From assembly GCA_018646675.1 (NCBI GenBank), contig JABGUH010000005.1, positions 96,128 through 160,127 of the forward strand: a DNA stretch of 64,000 nucleotides. Reading direction: 5' to 3'. The notes beneath the pieces were generated by a model. It was not told the DNA's origin. It did no database searches and saw only the letters and a program-made list of their open reading frames with translations. This document shows positions 46,713-55,523 of this stretch, piece after piece. A program made the translations under genes and the position numbers. Origin of the DNA: Bdellovibrionales bacterium. Its GTDB lineage: Bacteria > Bdellovibrionota > Bacteriovoracia > Bacteriovoracales > Bacteriovoracaceae. Positions within the stretch are counted from its first letter, which is position 1; the number at the start of each line of letters is the position of its first letter.

Positions 46713-47741
46713 TTAAATCCGTTTTACCCAGATATTTAAGTCTTCAAATTCGCCGAAAATGTCACAGTTTTTGATAAGTCTTCCTGAATACTCATAATCC
46801 AATCTAAAAAATGATTTATTCATTCCAATACTTTTGGCCCTAGCGAGACTATAAGAGGTTAAAACTTTTTCTTCTTTTAAAATATTTTCCAGCTTTTTCA
46901 TAATAAATTGCATGATTCCCTTTCCCTGTATTGATGGAATAGATGCACAATCAGTCAGTTCCGCATTTGAATATTTTAAATTGATTTCAGCGCTGGCGGC
47001 CGCAACCGGCTCATCACCCTGCATAGCAAGAACAAAATGAACATTTCTACCCATTACCGATTGAATATAATCAGGATTTGTAAGAGGTGATGGATAAGTT
47101 TCGAAAACCTGCCTGTAGATATAAATAAGTTGAGCAATATGGGTCTTGTCGGCTTTGATCAGTCTTATATTTTCAGGTAACTTCCTCTCTATTTTAGGCT
47201 TTGATTCATAGATTATTTTTTCAATCAACTGTGATTCAGCAACAAGGTCTGGACTCTCCGCTCTCGTTGCTGATGAAAATCGGGATAAAACATAGGCATC
47301 TTCACCGTTAAAATAGTAACGAAGTATGCCTTCCATTATGTAACCACGAGACAGGAATTTTTGAAAATCCTCCTGTTTTGCTTTAACAAAAACTTTGTCA
47401 AACTCATTGGTCTCGGCCAGCCACGCAAGCCGTCTCAACATATTACTGTAGTGCTTACATGAATAATCAATGACCTTTAGTCGTCTGTTGTAGTAGTCAA
47501 AAAATACATTTACTTTGTAATCATCTTCTTCAATTTCGAAATCAAGTCCATAAATGGTTCCAATAACAGTTGTTTTTACGCCCTTGTCCAAAGTTAGCTG
47601 AACAACTCCCATATCCTTGTCTGTTGGTTTTACCCCACTCCACTCATCGGTAACTTTCTTAACCACTTCTGATGACAGTGATTTCACTGCCTTATTAAGA
47701 TTTAAATTAGTATTAGTAGCACTCTCTGGTGTTTGTTCCAT
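46713..47741 (-). CDS. ablB: Beta-lysine N6-acetyltransferase
   Basis: 342 residues from ATG 47741 (TGAGGA eight bases upstream; the frame is open to 47864). AblB acetylates beta-lysine to the osmolyte N6-acetyl-beta-lysine. The C-terminal GNAT domain has DEPVAAASAEINLKYSNAEL and SIQGKGIMQFIMKKLE (acetyl-CoA loop). The signature end LARAKSIGMNKSFFRLDYEYSGRLIKNCDI...NIWVK is nearly diagnostic. The N-terminal part (VFFDYYNRRLKVIDY, VFVKAKQEDFQKFLSRGYIMEG) also fits. The partner AblA (lysine 2,3-aminomutase), usually adjacent, is not in the window. Confidence 0.85.
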   Translation of the reverse strand: MEQTPESATNTNLNLNKAVKSLSSEVVKKVTDEWSGVKPTDKDMGVVQLTLDKGVKTTVIGTIYGLDFEIEEDDYKVNVFFDYYNRRLKVIDYSCKHYSNMLRRLAWLAETNEFDKVFVKAKQEDFQKFLSRGYIMEGILRYYFNGEDAYVLSRFSSATRAESPDLVAESQLIEKIIYESKPKIERKLPENIRLIKADKTHIAQLIYIYRQVFETYPSPLTNPDYIQSVMGRNVHFVLAMQGDEPVAAASAEINLKYSNAELTDCASIPSIQGKGIMQFIMKKLENILKEEKVLTSYSLARAKSIGMNKSFFRLDYEYSGRLIKNCDIFGEFEDLNIWVKRI

Positions 47742-47886
47742 AACACAATCCTCAATATATCTATTCATGATGGCCAACGTAACAAATATGTATGGTAAAG
47801 TATAACCAAATGGTAACTTGTACAATTCTGCGAAATTGTGTCCAAGTTTACCCAAAATACACAAAAGTTGTTGGATGATATTGTAA

Positions 47887-48810
47887 CTACTTACATTTGA
47901 GCATGATATTTCTTATGACCGATAGATTCGATTTAGCGAAGTTATTGAGGTGTTTTAGAGTATATTTGATTTTCTTTTTTCCCTTTGTTACTTGAGTGTT
48001 ATTACCGGTTGCGTTGGTCCAGTTGAAAATAAGAGAGTGTTGGCGCTTGAGGGAGACTATCGCATTGTAACTAGCACCATAGATATATTCATCAGTATCG
48101 TCACCGCCATAAATCTTGATCGTTCTCATATATTTTTTAATTTTTCGCATTACTTCACCTTTATTTCCATTAAAGGTATATCCGCCTCTAACTTTATCGC
48201 CATAACTTAAAACTGAAAACGAAACATTGGCATTATCTGATATCGATGAATATATGTTATCAAGTTGATGATACAACAACCTCAGGTTGGAGGTTTGAGA
48301 TGAAGTTGTATCAATGCTTAAACCAAGATTATAAACACCCATAAGGTCCGGTAGTGTTCTCTCCACATCCTGTTTCATTAGTTCGATTAAGCTTTTGGTA
48401 TTACAGCCATATTTTGCTTTTAAACTGTAGTCTGCTGCCCCCGTCCTCGGAAAGTTAGGGACTCGCCAATCGTCTAAGTTTAGGTAACTAGAACTTAATA
48501 TTTGATGAACTATTTTTGAAAGAATTTCAATTGTTTCCTTGGAGGGGACTAATTCAGCACAAGCTATGCCGCTTTGTTGATTATGTATTTGATATGCCTG
48601 TTCAAGGTTAATCGTTATGGGAAATTTTTTATTTTCAATTGTACTTAATACTGTTTCAATCTTCTGAATGTCATATACAGGGAGCAAAGAGTGGGAGCGA
48701 AGGCACTGATTTAGATCTGTTAATGAGTTAATCTTTGGGCACTCAAGTGCATAGGCACTATTTAAATTAAGTAAGATTAATATAAATGCCCATAATAACG
48801 TTCTGTTCAT
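47887..48810 (-). CDS. Exported protein with possible vWA-like domain
   Basis: 307 residues. A signal peptide ends near NSAYA. Four or five cysteines suggest disulphides (LECPKI, NQCLRS, IACAEL, YGCNTK, MLKCK). From ~155 the order LGLSIDTTSSQTSNLRLL, VSFSVLSYGDK and GGDDTDEYIYGA resembles a von Willebrand A fold with a DxTxS-type metal site, but the match is loose. AT-richer than its neighbours. Function unknown; an adhesion or metal-dependent binding role would be inference only. Confidence 0.5.
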   Translation of the reverse strand: MNRTLLWAFILILLNLNSAYALECPKINSLTDLNQCLRSHSLLPVYDIQKIETVLSTIENKKFPITINLEQAYQIHNQQSGIACAELVPSKETIEILSKIVHQILSSSYLNLDDWRVPNFPRTGAADYSLKAKYGCNTKSLIELMKQDVERTLPDLMGVYNLGLSIDTTSSQTSNLRLLYHQLDNIYSSISDNANVSFSVLSYGDKVRGGYTFNGNKGEVMRKIKKYMRTIKIYGGDDTDEYIYGASYNAIVSLKRQHSLIFNWTNATGNNTQVTKGKKKIKYTLKHLNNFAKSNLSVIRNIMLKCK

Positions 48811-48830
48811 GTTATTTGTCCCGTTCTGTC

Positions 48831-48936
48831 ACACCGTTATCGGTTGATCAGGGTACTAGCATGAGGAGCGGCATCAAGTGTGCAACTGATTAGATTTACA
48901 TTGGTTCTAAGATTTAACTATCTTCCATAACGGTGT
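48831..48936. repeat. Spaced 10-bp inverted repeat in a 303-base gap
   Basis: ACACCGTTAT (48831-48840) and ATAACGGTGT (48927-48936) are perfect inverted copies 86 bases apart, between divergent genes starting at 48810 and 49114. No ORF or RNA gene is evident in 48811-49113. They could be paired operators or ends of a small non-autonomous element. Confidence 0.5.
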
Positions 48937-49113
48937 AACTCTTCGCTGTGGATACTACCGAGTAGGGGGCACTCTCATAAATACTATCCATTTAGCGAGG
49001 CGATTAGCGGTTAGGCGAAAACTTGACGTAGTAGAAGATTCTTCATCAAATGTTATGGGCAGAGTGGTTAATTTATGTCAGGAAGAGAGTGTTGAAATAG
49101 TTAAGGAGATCAG

Positions 49114-49950
49114 ATGCATAATTTCATAAGATATAGTCGACACCTTACATTCGCAATGTTGCTAGTTGCCACGACTCTTTTTGTTGGCGATGTTGATGCA
49201 TTTGAAAAATCCAAACTGGTCTACTCTCCTAGATTTGAAAGCCCGCTTTCAAAAAGTATCAATCTTGGCGTAGTGGTATTAAATGATAGATATCAGATCT
49301 ATCGTTCTAAAAAGCTAGGCAGGGCAGGGCTCTCTTCGTTGGAGCAATACCTTCGCTTAAACAACCTTCCTTTTCCCAAAACAATTATCTATATGAATGA
49401 TGAGGGGTATGAACCATTTTATGAGTTTGCCATAGAGGAGTATAATCTTCAGGATAGTTATGACTATAAATTTTATCACAGTTATGACTATTCCTATCGA
49501 ACCTATCTCGATGGTAACAACCCTTACCGCCCGCAGGATAATATTGATGATCGTTTTTTTACCTATCTAATTGATCGATATTTTGGTCTGGCTCAGTCTC
49601 CCCAATATGAACAGATTGAAGGAGGGATGGATGCCTTCTTTAGAATAATGAAAGTGCTGCTAGATCCGGCCAAACAGCCCGTTCTCTTTCACTGCTGGGG
49701 AGGTAGGCATAGAACTGGGATGATCGGGATGGCGATTCGTTACTTGCAAGGGGGGGAGTGGATCACTCCGATTGGTCAGGAGTTACTACCGGCCCAGGGT
49801 AGTGCAACGATTGTGAATGCCGCCCAAAAAGAGTATGTGATGCATAATAAGGATCGGGTCAGGGGTGAGAACTTTATCTTTATCGATCGTTTGGCCAATG
49901 ATCCCAGGTTTATTGCCTTAAAAGAGCGCTATCAAAGCCCTTTAAACTAG
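49114..49950 (+). CDS. Exported protein tyrosine/dual-specificity phosphatase-like enzyme
   Basis: 278 residues. A signal peptide ends near GDVDA. The phosphatase signature VLFHCWGGRHRTGMIG at 191-205 has the nucleophile Cys194 and Arg200 (CX5R). A possible general acid precedes it in the Asp-rich YRPQDNIDDRFF region. Bacterial exported relatives dephosphorylate proteins or inositol phosphates. A G7 run follows the active site. AAGGAG lies about eight bases before ATG 49114. Neighbours downstream are also exported proteins. Confidence 0.75.
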   Translation: MHNFIRYSRHLTFAMLLVATTLFVGDVDAFEKSKLVYSPRFESPLSKSINLGVVVLNDRYQIYRSKKLGRAGLSSLEQYLRLNNLPFPKTIIYMNDEGYEPFYEFAIEEYNLQDSYDYKFYHSYDYSYRTYLDGNNPYRPQDNIDDRFFTYLIDRYFGLAQSPQYEQIEGGMDAFFRIMKVLLDPAKQPVLFHCWGGRHRTGMIGMAIRYLQGGEWITPIGQELLPAQGSATIVNAAQKEYVMHNKDRVRGENFIFIDRLANDPRFIALKERYQSPLN

Positions 49951-50102
49951 CAGTATCAGCCGACTTTGGCACTAACTCCCTAATACCGAAAATATTACAC
50001 TATCTGCAATAGTTATAGATATTGGCCCCACAATACCATAGTGTTGTCCGGATATTTCATACTGCTATTTATATTAAAGAGAAATCTTAGAGAGAAGAGA
50101 TT

Positions 50103-51206
50103 ATGAGCAAACTATTTGTTATGCAGACGTTAGTAGGAATTCGCAGATTTGCGCTTGTGGGATTAGTTGCGATTATTGTGAGCACCCTATTTTCAACTCA
50201 CTATAATGCATATGCCATTGAAGAGGAGCATCAGCTAATTGAAATAGGATTGTCACAAGCTGAACTAGACACCATTAATCACTATGACCTAAATAGTGAT
50301 CTAAATACTAAAAACTTGAATCGGGCACAAATGCTAGCGATTGATACATCTGACCAGAAAAGCTGCCAAGAGCTGTCCGCAAGGTTACAAAAGAGTAAAC
50401 AGGCGATCAACTTTGACCCAGCAACATTTTGTGAGCATGATCCAGAGGCCCCCACCAGATTAGTTATTGTCCAGAATCAACATGACAGACTATATAAAAA
50501 ACCAATCATGGAGAGAGAGTTCTCCCCCGAGGCCCAAGAGTTGATTGAGCGGTCTCAAGGCTTCCTATCTCTTGGAGTAGGGTTTATGGGGTTGCTTTAT
50601 CTGCTACCAGAATCAACTACCAACTGGAGTAAGGATGGAATGTCTTTATCCTCAATACTTGATAATTACCGGGAGAATGTAGCTGCTGGGCCAGTTTGGG
50701 ACAATGATGGCGCTGCAATTAACTACATCGGGCACTCATATGCAGGAAGTATCTACTATGTTGTGGCCAGAAAGTCGGGCTTTTCAGTCATGAAGTCTTT
50801 TGGTTACACATTTTTTATGTCCACCTTCTTTTGGGAGTACGGTCTTGAAGCATTTGCCGAAAAACCTTCGAAGCAGGATCTTTTGATTACCCCTCTATTA
50901 GGTGCAGCCTTGGGTGAGGCCCTCTACCATCTTAGTTTGAAGATTGAAGCTAATGATGGAAAGCTAATTGGCTCAAGCCTTCTGGGTAGTGTGGTGGGCT
51001 TTATGGCTGACCCCGGAACTCCTCTTCTAAATGTAGCTAATAATATTACGGGTACCAAAATATTTCAATCTGTCAAAACCACATATGTCTCTGGAAGTGT
51101 AGGCGATATGTACAATTATGTTTACCAAGACTCATCCCACTTTTATAAGGATGACAACAGTGACAGTGACTCTTACGCCGGTATTCACTTCAAGTTCATT
51201 TTTTAG
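50103..51206 (+). CDS. DUF3943-type envelope protein
   Basis: 367 residues with a signal-like hydrophobic stretch at about 16-35. From ~150 on it matches the DUF3943 pattern: DGAAINYIGHSYAGSIYYVVARKSGFSVMKSFGYTFFMSTFFWEYGLEAFAEKPSKQDLLITPLLGAALGE. That family has small amphipathic or membrane segments and no known function; an envelope location is likely. The N-terminal 100 residues are charged and not conserved-looking. AGAGAGAAGAG precedes ATG 50103. Confidence 0.65.
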   Translation: MSKLFVMQTLVGIRRFALVGLVAIIVSTLFSTHYNAYAIEEEHQLIEIGLSQAELDTINHYDLNSDLNTKNLNRAQMLAIDTSDQKSCQELSARLQKSKQAINFDPATFCEHDPEAPTRLVIVQNQHDRLYKKPIMEREFSPEAQELIERSQGFLSLGVGFMGLLYLLPESTTNWSKDGMSLSSILDNYRENVAAGPVWDNDGAAINYIGHSYAGSIYYVVARKSGFSVMKSFGYTFFMSTFFWEYGLEAFAEKPSKQDLLITPLLGAALGEALYHLSLKIEANDGKLIGSSLLGSVVGFMADPGTPLLNVANNITGTKIFQSVKTTYVSGSVGDMYNYVYQDSSHFYKDDNSDSDSYAGIHFKFIF

Positions 51207-51267
51207 TTCACAAGTCGATTGACACTAATTTCTAATGCTTAGTACCTAAATATCCGACAAGTTTCGC

Positions 51268-52200
51268 ATGAAAACTTGGTTGTTGGCGTATTTATCACTA
51301 ACACTACTTTTAAGTGTCGCATATTCAAGTAGTCCATCTAAGCTAGAGGGCGCAACTCTGCCGGAAGGCAGTAAAAAAATTGCCTTCTATCCAGGCTCAT
51401 TTGATCCTCCTCATAAAGGTCATGCGCATATAGTAGATACTATTCTTAATGAATTTGGCTTTGATAAAGTGGTGGTTGCAGTCAACACCCGTCCTCCGAA
51501 AAACTATATGGTCTCCATCGCTGATAGGGTAGAACTGGTCAAGAGGCAGTTTGGAAAAAATATAGATAAAATAGAGATTGTGATAGAGCCTCCTGAAGGG
51601 AAAGACTTTCTCAAAAAAACCATTCAGCAAAAATATCAAACAACTGTTTGGTCAGCAGTGGGCAGCGATGGGTGGGCAGGAATTCCTCAAAAAATCAGAG
51701 ATGATGCTGCCAATAAATGGATATATATTACTCGTGATGCCGGTAGTGAGGCACTTCCTAAAGTGGCCAATATACATACTTTTAAAGGACCGGTTGGGTA
51801 TTCATCAACTAAGGTTCGAAAACAACTGCTTGGATCTCACTATTCAAATAAAGACCTAAGTGCTGCTACAATCAAATATATAAAAGACAATAATCTCTAT
51901 ATTGCCAATCAGCAGACTCTACATATTAATAAAGCTAATTTTATTAAAGAGTGGAAGCACTTTCAATATGTTTATAACTTTACAGATCTGCCGCCCCCTG
52001 AATTTAAAGACTTTCAACAACCTAAGGCATGGAGAGAGAACTTTGTTCGTCATGCTATCCTTAAACAGCAAATTCCAACTAACCAAGCGCAGAAGTTGTG
52101 GGATAGCTCACGAAGTTTTATCAAGCATGGTGGGATTAGCTCGAATGCCAACTGCTATAAAGCGGTAAGAAATACCATGGTGAATTTTGTCTCTGAGTAG
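51268..52200 (+). CDS. Nucleotidyltransferase-fold enzyme with signal peptide
   Basis: 310 residues. Residues ~35-210 are a NadD/CoaD-type cytidylyltransferase fold: YPGSFDPPHKGHAHI (HxGH-type site, 43-54), SIADRVELVKRQF, VGSDGW and the YSSTKVRKQLLG motif. Family members transfer AMP or CMP to a phosphate. Unusually, the protein begins with a clear signal peptide (hydrophobic 5-20, cleavage near YSSSP), placing the enzyme outside the cytoplasm. The C-terminal ~100 residues are an added helical part. Annotation as nicotinate-nucleotide adenylyltransferase would be too specific. Confidence 0.7.
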   Translation: MKTWLLAYLSLTLLLSVAYSSSPSKLEGATLPEGSKKIAFYPGSFDPPHKGHAHIVDTILNEFGFDKVVVAVNTRPPKNYMVSIADRVELVKRQFGKNIDKIEIVIEPPEGKDFLKKTIQQKYQTTVWSAVGSDGWAGIPQKIRDDAANKWIYITRDAGSEALPKVANIHTFKGPVGYSSTKVRKQLLGSHYSNKDLSAATIKYIKDNNLYIANQQTLHINKANFIKEWKHFQYVYNFTDLPPPEFKDFQQPKAWRENFVRHAILKQQIPTNQAQKLWDSSRSFIKHGGISSNANCYKAVRNTMVNFVSE

Positions 52201-52202
52201 CA

Positions 52203-52232
52203 AGGTGTCCTTTTGCCGGTTGGCACCTAGTT
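52203..52232 (+). terminator. Weak hairpin after the nucleotidyltransferase gene
   Basis: AGGTG(T)CC pairs with GGCACCT across an 11-base loop, two bases after the stop. No U-tract follows, so it is a weak candidate. Confidence 0.25.
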
Positions 52233-52283
52233 CATTAAACTGATAAGGTTGATGCAACAAAAGTAAGACAGGAGAGGGTAATT

Positions 52284-52634
52284 ATGGAGATCGTAAGAAA
52301 AGAGACAAAGCAGAGAATGAGCAGAGCAGTTATTCACAATAATACGGTCTACTTTTGTGGCCAAGTTGCAAAGGATACAACCCAAGATATTTCACATCAA
52401 ACCAAAACAACATTAGAAAAAATTGATCAGCTGCTTGAGAGCGTCGGCAGTACTCGCAAAGATATTTTATCCACAACTATCTATATAAAAACCATGGAAG
52501 ATTTTAAATCAATGAATGAAGTTTGGGATAGCTGGGTGATAGAGGGGTGTGCACCAGCAAGAGCGTGTGTTCAGGCGAGTATGGCGCGAGAGGAGATATT
52601 AGTAGAGATGAGTGTTATCGCTGCTGTAAATTAG
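52284..52634 (+). CDS. RidA-family protein
   Basis: 116 residues. RidA deaminates reactive enamine/imine intermediates of PLP enzymes. Typical features: [11 protein letters not shown] near the start, the conserved arginine in [12 protein letters not shown] and glutamate in [11 protein letters not shown] at the end. The sequence is closer to general Rid subgroups than to RidA proper, so activity is unproven. AGGAGAGG precedes ATG 52284. Monocistronic. Confidence 0.85.
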   Translation: MEIVRKETKQRMSRAVIHNNTVYFCGQVAKDTTQDISHQTKTTLEKIDQLLESVGSTRKDILSTTIYIKTMEDFKSMNEVWDSWVIEGCAPARACVQASMAREEILVEMSVIAAVN

Positions 52635-52797
52635 GCCTAGTCAAGTCAGCTGCTTGGACTCTGGATGTCTTCTTCTCTCAATAGTCATAATTTCTCGTTG
52701 TTGCTTCTCACGTTAATTATATCGTCAGTGATATCCTTTTTCTGGGGAATAGGGTAGTTATTGAAAATAGGGTTACGATTCTCAATCTGGAGGCAGC

Positions 52798-53601
52798 ATG
52801 TTTAGCGAAATATTTAAGGTAAAAAAACCGATTATTGGCATGATTCATGTCAGAGCACTACCGGGGACGCCCAAATTTGCAGGAGAGATTAACCCCATTA
52901 TTGACCAGGCCATTCAAGAGGCTTTGGCCTATAAAAAGGCTGGTATCGACTCCATTGCCATCGAAAATATGCACGATACTCCCTATCTGAAAGGGGAAGT
53001 GGGGCCGGAAATAACTGCAATGATGAGTATTGTTGGTTGTGAAGTGAAAAGGGCATCCAACCTTCCATGTGGGATTCAAATTTTAGCTGGAGCAAATATT
53101 GAGGCAATGGCAGTAGCGCAAGCCTCTCAACTAGACTTTATCCGGGCCGAGGGGTTTGCCTTTGCTCATGTCGCCGATGAGGGGCTCATTGAGTCGTCTG
53201 CAGGTAGACTGCTTCGCTATCGAAAACAGATGGGGGCCGACAATATTGCAGTTTTCTCGGATATTAAGAAAAAGCATAGCTCCCATGCGATCACCTCCGA
53301 TATTGATATCGCTGAAACTGCCAAGGCGGTCGAATTTTTTGGTGGGGATGGAGTTATTATTACAGGTATGGCGACGGGAACCACCGCAGATATTGATGAG
53401 CTTACTGTAGTTAAGCAACACTCAAAAATTCCGGTATTAGTTGGCTCCGGCGTTACTATTGACAATGTTGAGTTATACCTTAAGCATGCAGATGGCTTAA
53501 TTGTCGGCTCCTATTTCAAAAAAGATGGTTACTGGGAAAATAAGCTGGACTATGACAAAATTTCTCAGTTTATGACTAAAGTGGGCCATCTCCGTACTTA
53601 G
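52798..53601 (+). CDS. BtpA/SgcQ-family TIM-barrel protein
   Basis: 267 residues. BtpA in cyanobacteria is linked to photosystem I stability; bacterial relatives (SgcQ) are of unknown function. Family blocks present: IIGMIHVRALPGTP, GIDSIAIENMHDTPY, LDFIRAEGFAFAHVADEGLIES, VFSDIKKKHSSH and PVLVGSGVTIDNVELYLKHADGLIVGSYFKK, ending in phosphate-binding glycine loops. There is no photosynthesis gene here, so a metabolic role is likely. GGAGG precedes ATG 52798. Confidence 0.85.
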   Translation: MFSEIFKVKKPIIGMIHVRALPGTPKFAGEINPIIDQAIQEALAYKKAGIDSIAIENMHDTPYLKGEVGPEITAMMSIVGCEVKRASNLPCGIQILAGANIEAMAVAQASQLDFIRAEGFAFAHVADEGLIESSAGRLLRYRKQMGADNIAVFSDIKKKHSSHAITSDIDIAETAKAVEFFGGDGVIITGMATGTTADIDELTVVKQHSKIPVLVGSGVTIDNVELYLKHADGLIVGSYFKKDGYWENKLDYDKISQFMTKVGHLRT

Positions 53602-53628
53602 ATTAAATGAAGGCCAGATGTTTTTACC

Positions 53629-53810
53629 TTACTCTATTTCGATTTCTATTGCCTCATTTACACATCGATATTTTTGATCCAAATTGCCAATCATGTGATA
53701 CCTCTGATCTCCAAAAACAATCACAGCATTGTGAGTTTTTTTTGTAAAAACAGCGGCCTGTATCAGTACAGCACTAAGGTAAGAATATTGGTCAATTAAA
53801 AATGAAATAA
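53629..53810 (-). pseudogene. Open frame without start codon; possible gene remnant
   Basis: On the minus strand a frame ending at 53629 reads protein-like for about 55-60 codons (...VFTKKTHNAVIVFGDQRYHM... to the stop) without an ATG at a sensible place. It lies in the 257-base gap after the metal operon. It may be a decayed gene end; I recognise no family. Confidence 0.2.
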
Positions 53811-53819
53811 TTTGAAATA

Positions 53820-53842
53820 GCAGGGTCGTAAAAGAACCCTGC
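53820..53842 (-). terminator. Terminator of the His-rich operon
   Basis: GCAGGGT (53820-53826) and ACCCTGC (53836-53842) form a perfect 7-bp stem, 16 bases after the stop at 53859; read on the minus strand a T-rich segment follows. Confidence 0.55.
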
Positions 53843-53858
53843 CGATTGCTATAAGCGA

Positions 53859-54224
53859 CTACTTTCCAGTAAAGTTTGCTGCTACAAATTCTCCTGAGAG
53901 TTTCAAAAAGATATAGAGTTTTTTACCCTTGATTCCTTTTTCATTATTAAAGGTTGCAACCCATTCATTTCTACCTTTGAAGTTCCTTTTTTCAGATTGA
54001 TCAAACTTTGATTGCATCCATGATTTATCGATCTTCCCAGCCTTGACTAATCTTTGAACATGAGTTCTTCCAATTACTCCCGTTTCCTCTTTTTTTATCT
54101 CAGCTTGATCACTCGCATCTCCGTGCCCATGCGAGTGGCCATGATCGTGAGAATGTCCATGATCTCCACTCGCAAAACTCGCTGTTGATAAAATTAGTGC
54201 CATTGATAGAATTAGTGTTCTCAT
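53859..54224 (-). CDS. Exported His-rich protein, DUF6488-like
   Basis: 121 residues. A signal peptide ends near STASFA, then a His/Gly/Asp repeat (GDHGHSHDHGHSHGHGDA) suited to binding Zn, Ni or Co. The C-terminal ~75 residues (VQRLVKAGKIDKSWMQSKF, WVATFNNEKG, LYIFLKLSGEFVAANFTGK) fit DUF6488, a periplasmic family found next to metal genes. Third gene of an operon, starting nine bases after the HupE/UreJ-like gene. Confidence 0.7.
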   Translation of the reverse strand: MRTLILSMALILSTASFASGDHGHSHDHGHSHGHGDASDQAEIKKEETGVIGRTHVQRLVKAGKIDKSWMQSKFDQSEKRNFKGRNEWVATFNNEKGIKGKKLYIFLKLSGEFVAANFTGK

Positions 54225-54233
54225 TTTTTCTCC

Positions 54234-55010
54234 TTATAAATTATCGTGTTTATATTCTTGAGTCCTACTTCGTTTCATGTCCAGATGGTGATGAAAGTGG
54301 TTGTCTTTACTAAATCCAAAATCATCTGGACTTGTCGTATGAAGATAACCATGTAGTTGCATCAGAAGTAACATGAATCCTGCTAAAATTAACCCATCAT
54401 TTGCAACCTTGGAAAATCGCTTAAAGACACTAGTGTGCCTAACGCCAGAAAGTACCATCAACATGATTACTAAAGCTGCTATTTGGCCAAATTCAACACC
54501 AACATTGAAGGAAACAATACGCATAAGCATACCAGTTCCCTTTTCCCCTAAAGGGAGTTGTTGAAGTCGTGTTGAAAGGCCAAAACCATGAATTAGTCCA
54601 AAAATAAAAACCATCATCAAGAGGTTGGGAGCTCTCTCCACTCCAAAATACTTTTGAAATCCTTCGTTGTTATCAAAACCTTTATAGCAAACACTAATGG
54701 CAATTATGGCATCTACTAGCCAGTAGTTCGCTGTAATACCCATAAAAGTTGCAAAAATTAAGGTGATACTATGTCCTAATGTAAATACACTGATAAATTT
54801 AACAATATCTTTAAATGTTGTTAGAAAGAAGATCACCCCAAGTAGAAATAGTAGGTGATCGTATCCCATAATCATGTGCTCTGCGCCAAGCCATATATAT
54901 TTCAGGTATCCTCCCTCAATCATGGCCTTTTTTGCATCCTCGCTAATTCCGTGAGCAAATGAATTTGCTGACCAAACAAGCGAAAATAAACCTAATATAA
55001 GTTTGTGCAT
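54234..55010 (-). CDS. HupE/UreJ-family membrane protein
   Basis: 258 residues from ATG 55010 (GGAGG five bases upstream). A short signal-like start (ANSFAHG) is followed by about six spans. HupE/UreJ-type motifs include YIWLGAEHMIMGYDHLLFLLGVIFF, FTLGHSITLIFATF and FIFGLIHGFGLSTRL, with His and Asp in the first two spans as probable metal ligands. Related proteins import nickel or cobalt. The tail is His-rich (DNHFHHHLDMKR). Flanked on both sides by His-rich exported proteins, supporting a metal-uptake role. Confidence 0.75.
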   Translation of the reverse strand: MHKLILGLFSLVWSANSFAHGISEDAKKAMIEGGYLKYIWLGAEHMIMGYDHLLFLLGVIFFLTTFKDIVKFISVFTLGHSITLIFATFMGITANYWLVDAIIAISVCYKGFDNNEGFQKYFGVERAPNLLMMVFIFGLIHGFGLSTRLQQLPLGEKGTGMLMRIVSFNVGVEFGQIAALVIMLMVLSGVRHTSVFKRFSKVANDGLILAGFMLLLMQLHGYLHTTSPDDFGFSKDNHFHHHLDMKRSRTQEYKHDNL

Positions 55011-55051
55011 TATTCCTCCAATCAAAATAAGTTTCTTTAAATTAAGAGAAA

Positions 55052-55432
55052 CTATCCAATGGGAGGTTTAAAAAGATCTGTCGGGTGAGCGAGTGAAAAA
55101 AGAAGTTTATCTGAAAACTCACTGGAGTCTAAAATTCTATATCTGATTTTCAATTTCAAGGTATCAGTAGGGGATATCTTTACAGTTTCACTACTCGACA
55201 TTTTCGAATGTTCATGGTCGTGATCATGTTCATCTCCATCTTCGCTGTGTTTATGTCTATGAATATGAGAATTTGAAGAGTCATCGATGTTGTCGTGGTG
55301 AACAACACTAAATTCAACAAAAGTATCTAAATGCTGATTTACATCTAATTCTTCTCTATCAATACAAAACCCATTAAAGATTAGGGATAGGCTCAAAACA
55401 CTAAATATCATCAACAGACAAATTGGTCGCAT
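55052..55432 (-). CDS. Exported His-rich putative metal-binding protein
   Basis: 126 residues. An N-terminal hydrophobic segment (about 3-22) with a cysteine at its end could be a signal peptide. A His/Asp/Glu stretch in the middle (HIHRHKHSEDGDEHDHDHEH) is probably a metal chelator. The last ~45 residues look like a beta-rich domain. First gene of the metal operon. Family not recognised. Confidence 0.55.
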   Translation of the reverse strand: MRPICLLMIFSVLSLSLIFNGFCIDREELDVNQHLDTFVEFSVVHHDNIDDSSNSHIHRHKHSEDGDEHDHDHEHSKMSSSETVKISPTDTLKLKIRYRILDSSEFSDKLLFSLAHPTDLFKPPIG

Positions 55433-55523
55433 GATGGAAAGTATAATCCACTTCTGTAACTTATTGAAGTAAATGCTGTTTTCTTGCTGTGCGTTGCGGC
55501 AGTGGTGTGGGTCTAAATAGATA

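Noticed and set aside
49750..49756. Phase-variable G7 run inside the phosphatase gene
   Set aside because: G7 runs also occur inside the hemerythrin, HD-GYP-like and ATPase genes here; not unusual enough to argue slippage.
52201..52215. Third copy of the terminal repeat
   Set aside because: Shares only an 11-base AAGGTGTCCTT with the region around repeat copy 1 and then diverges; taken as chance within a hairpin.
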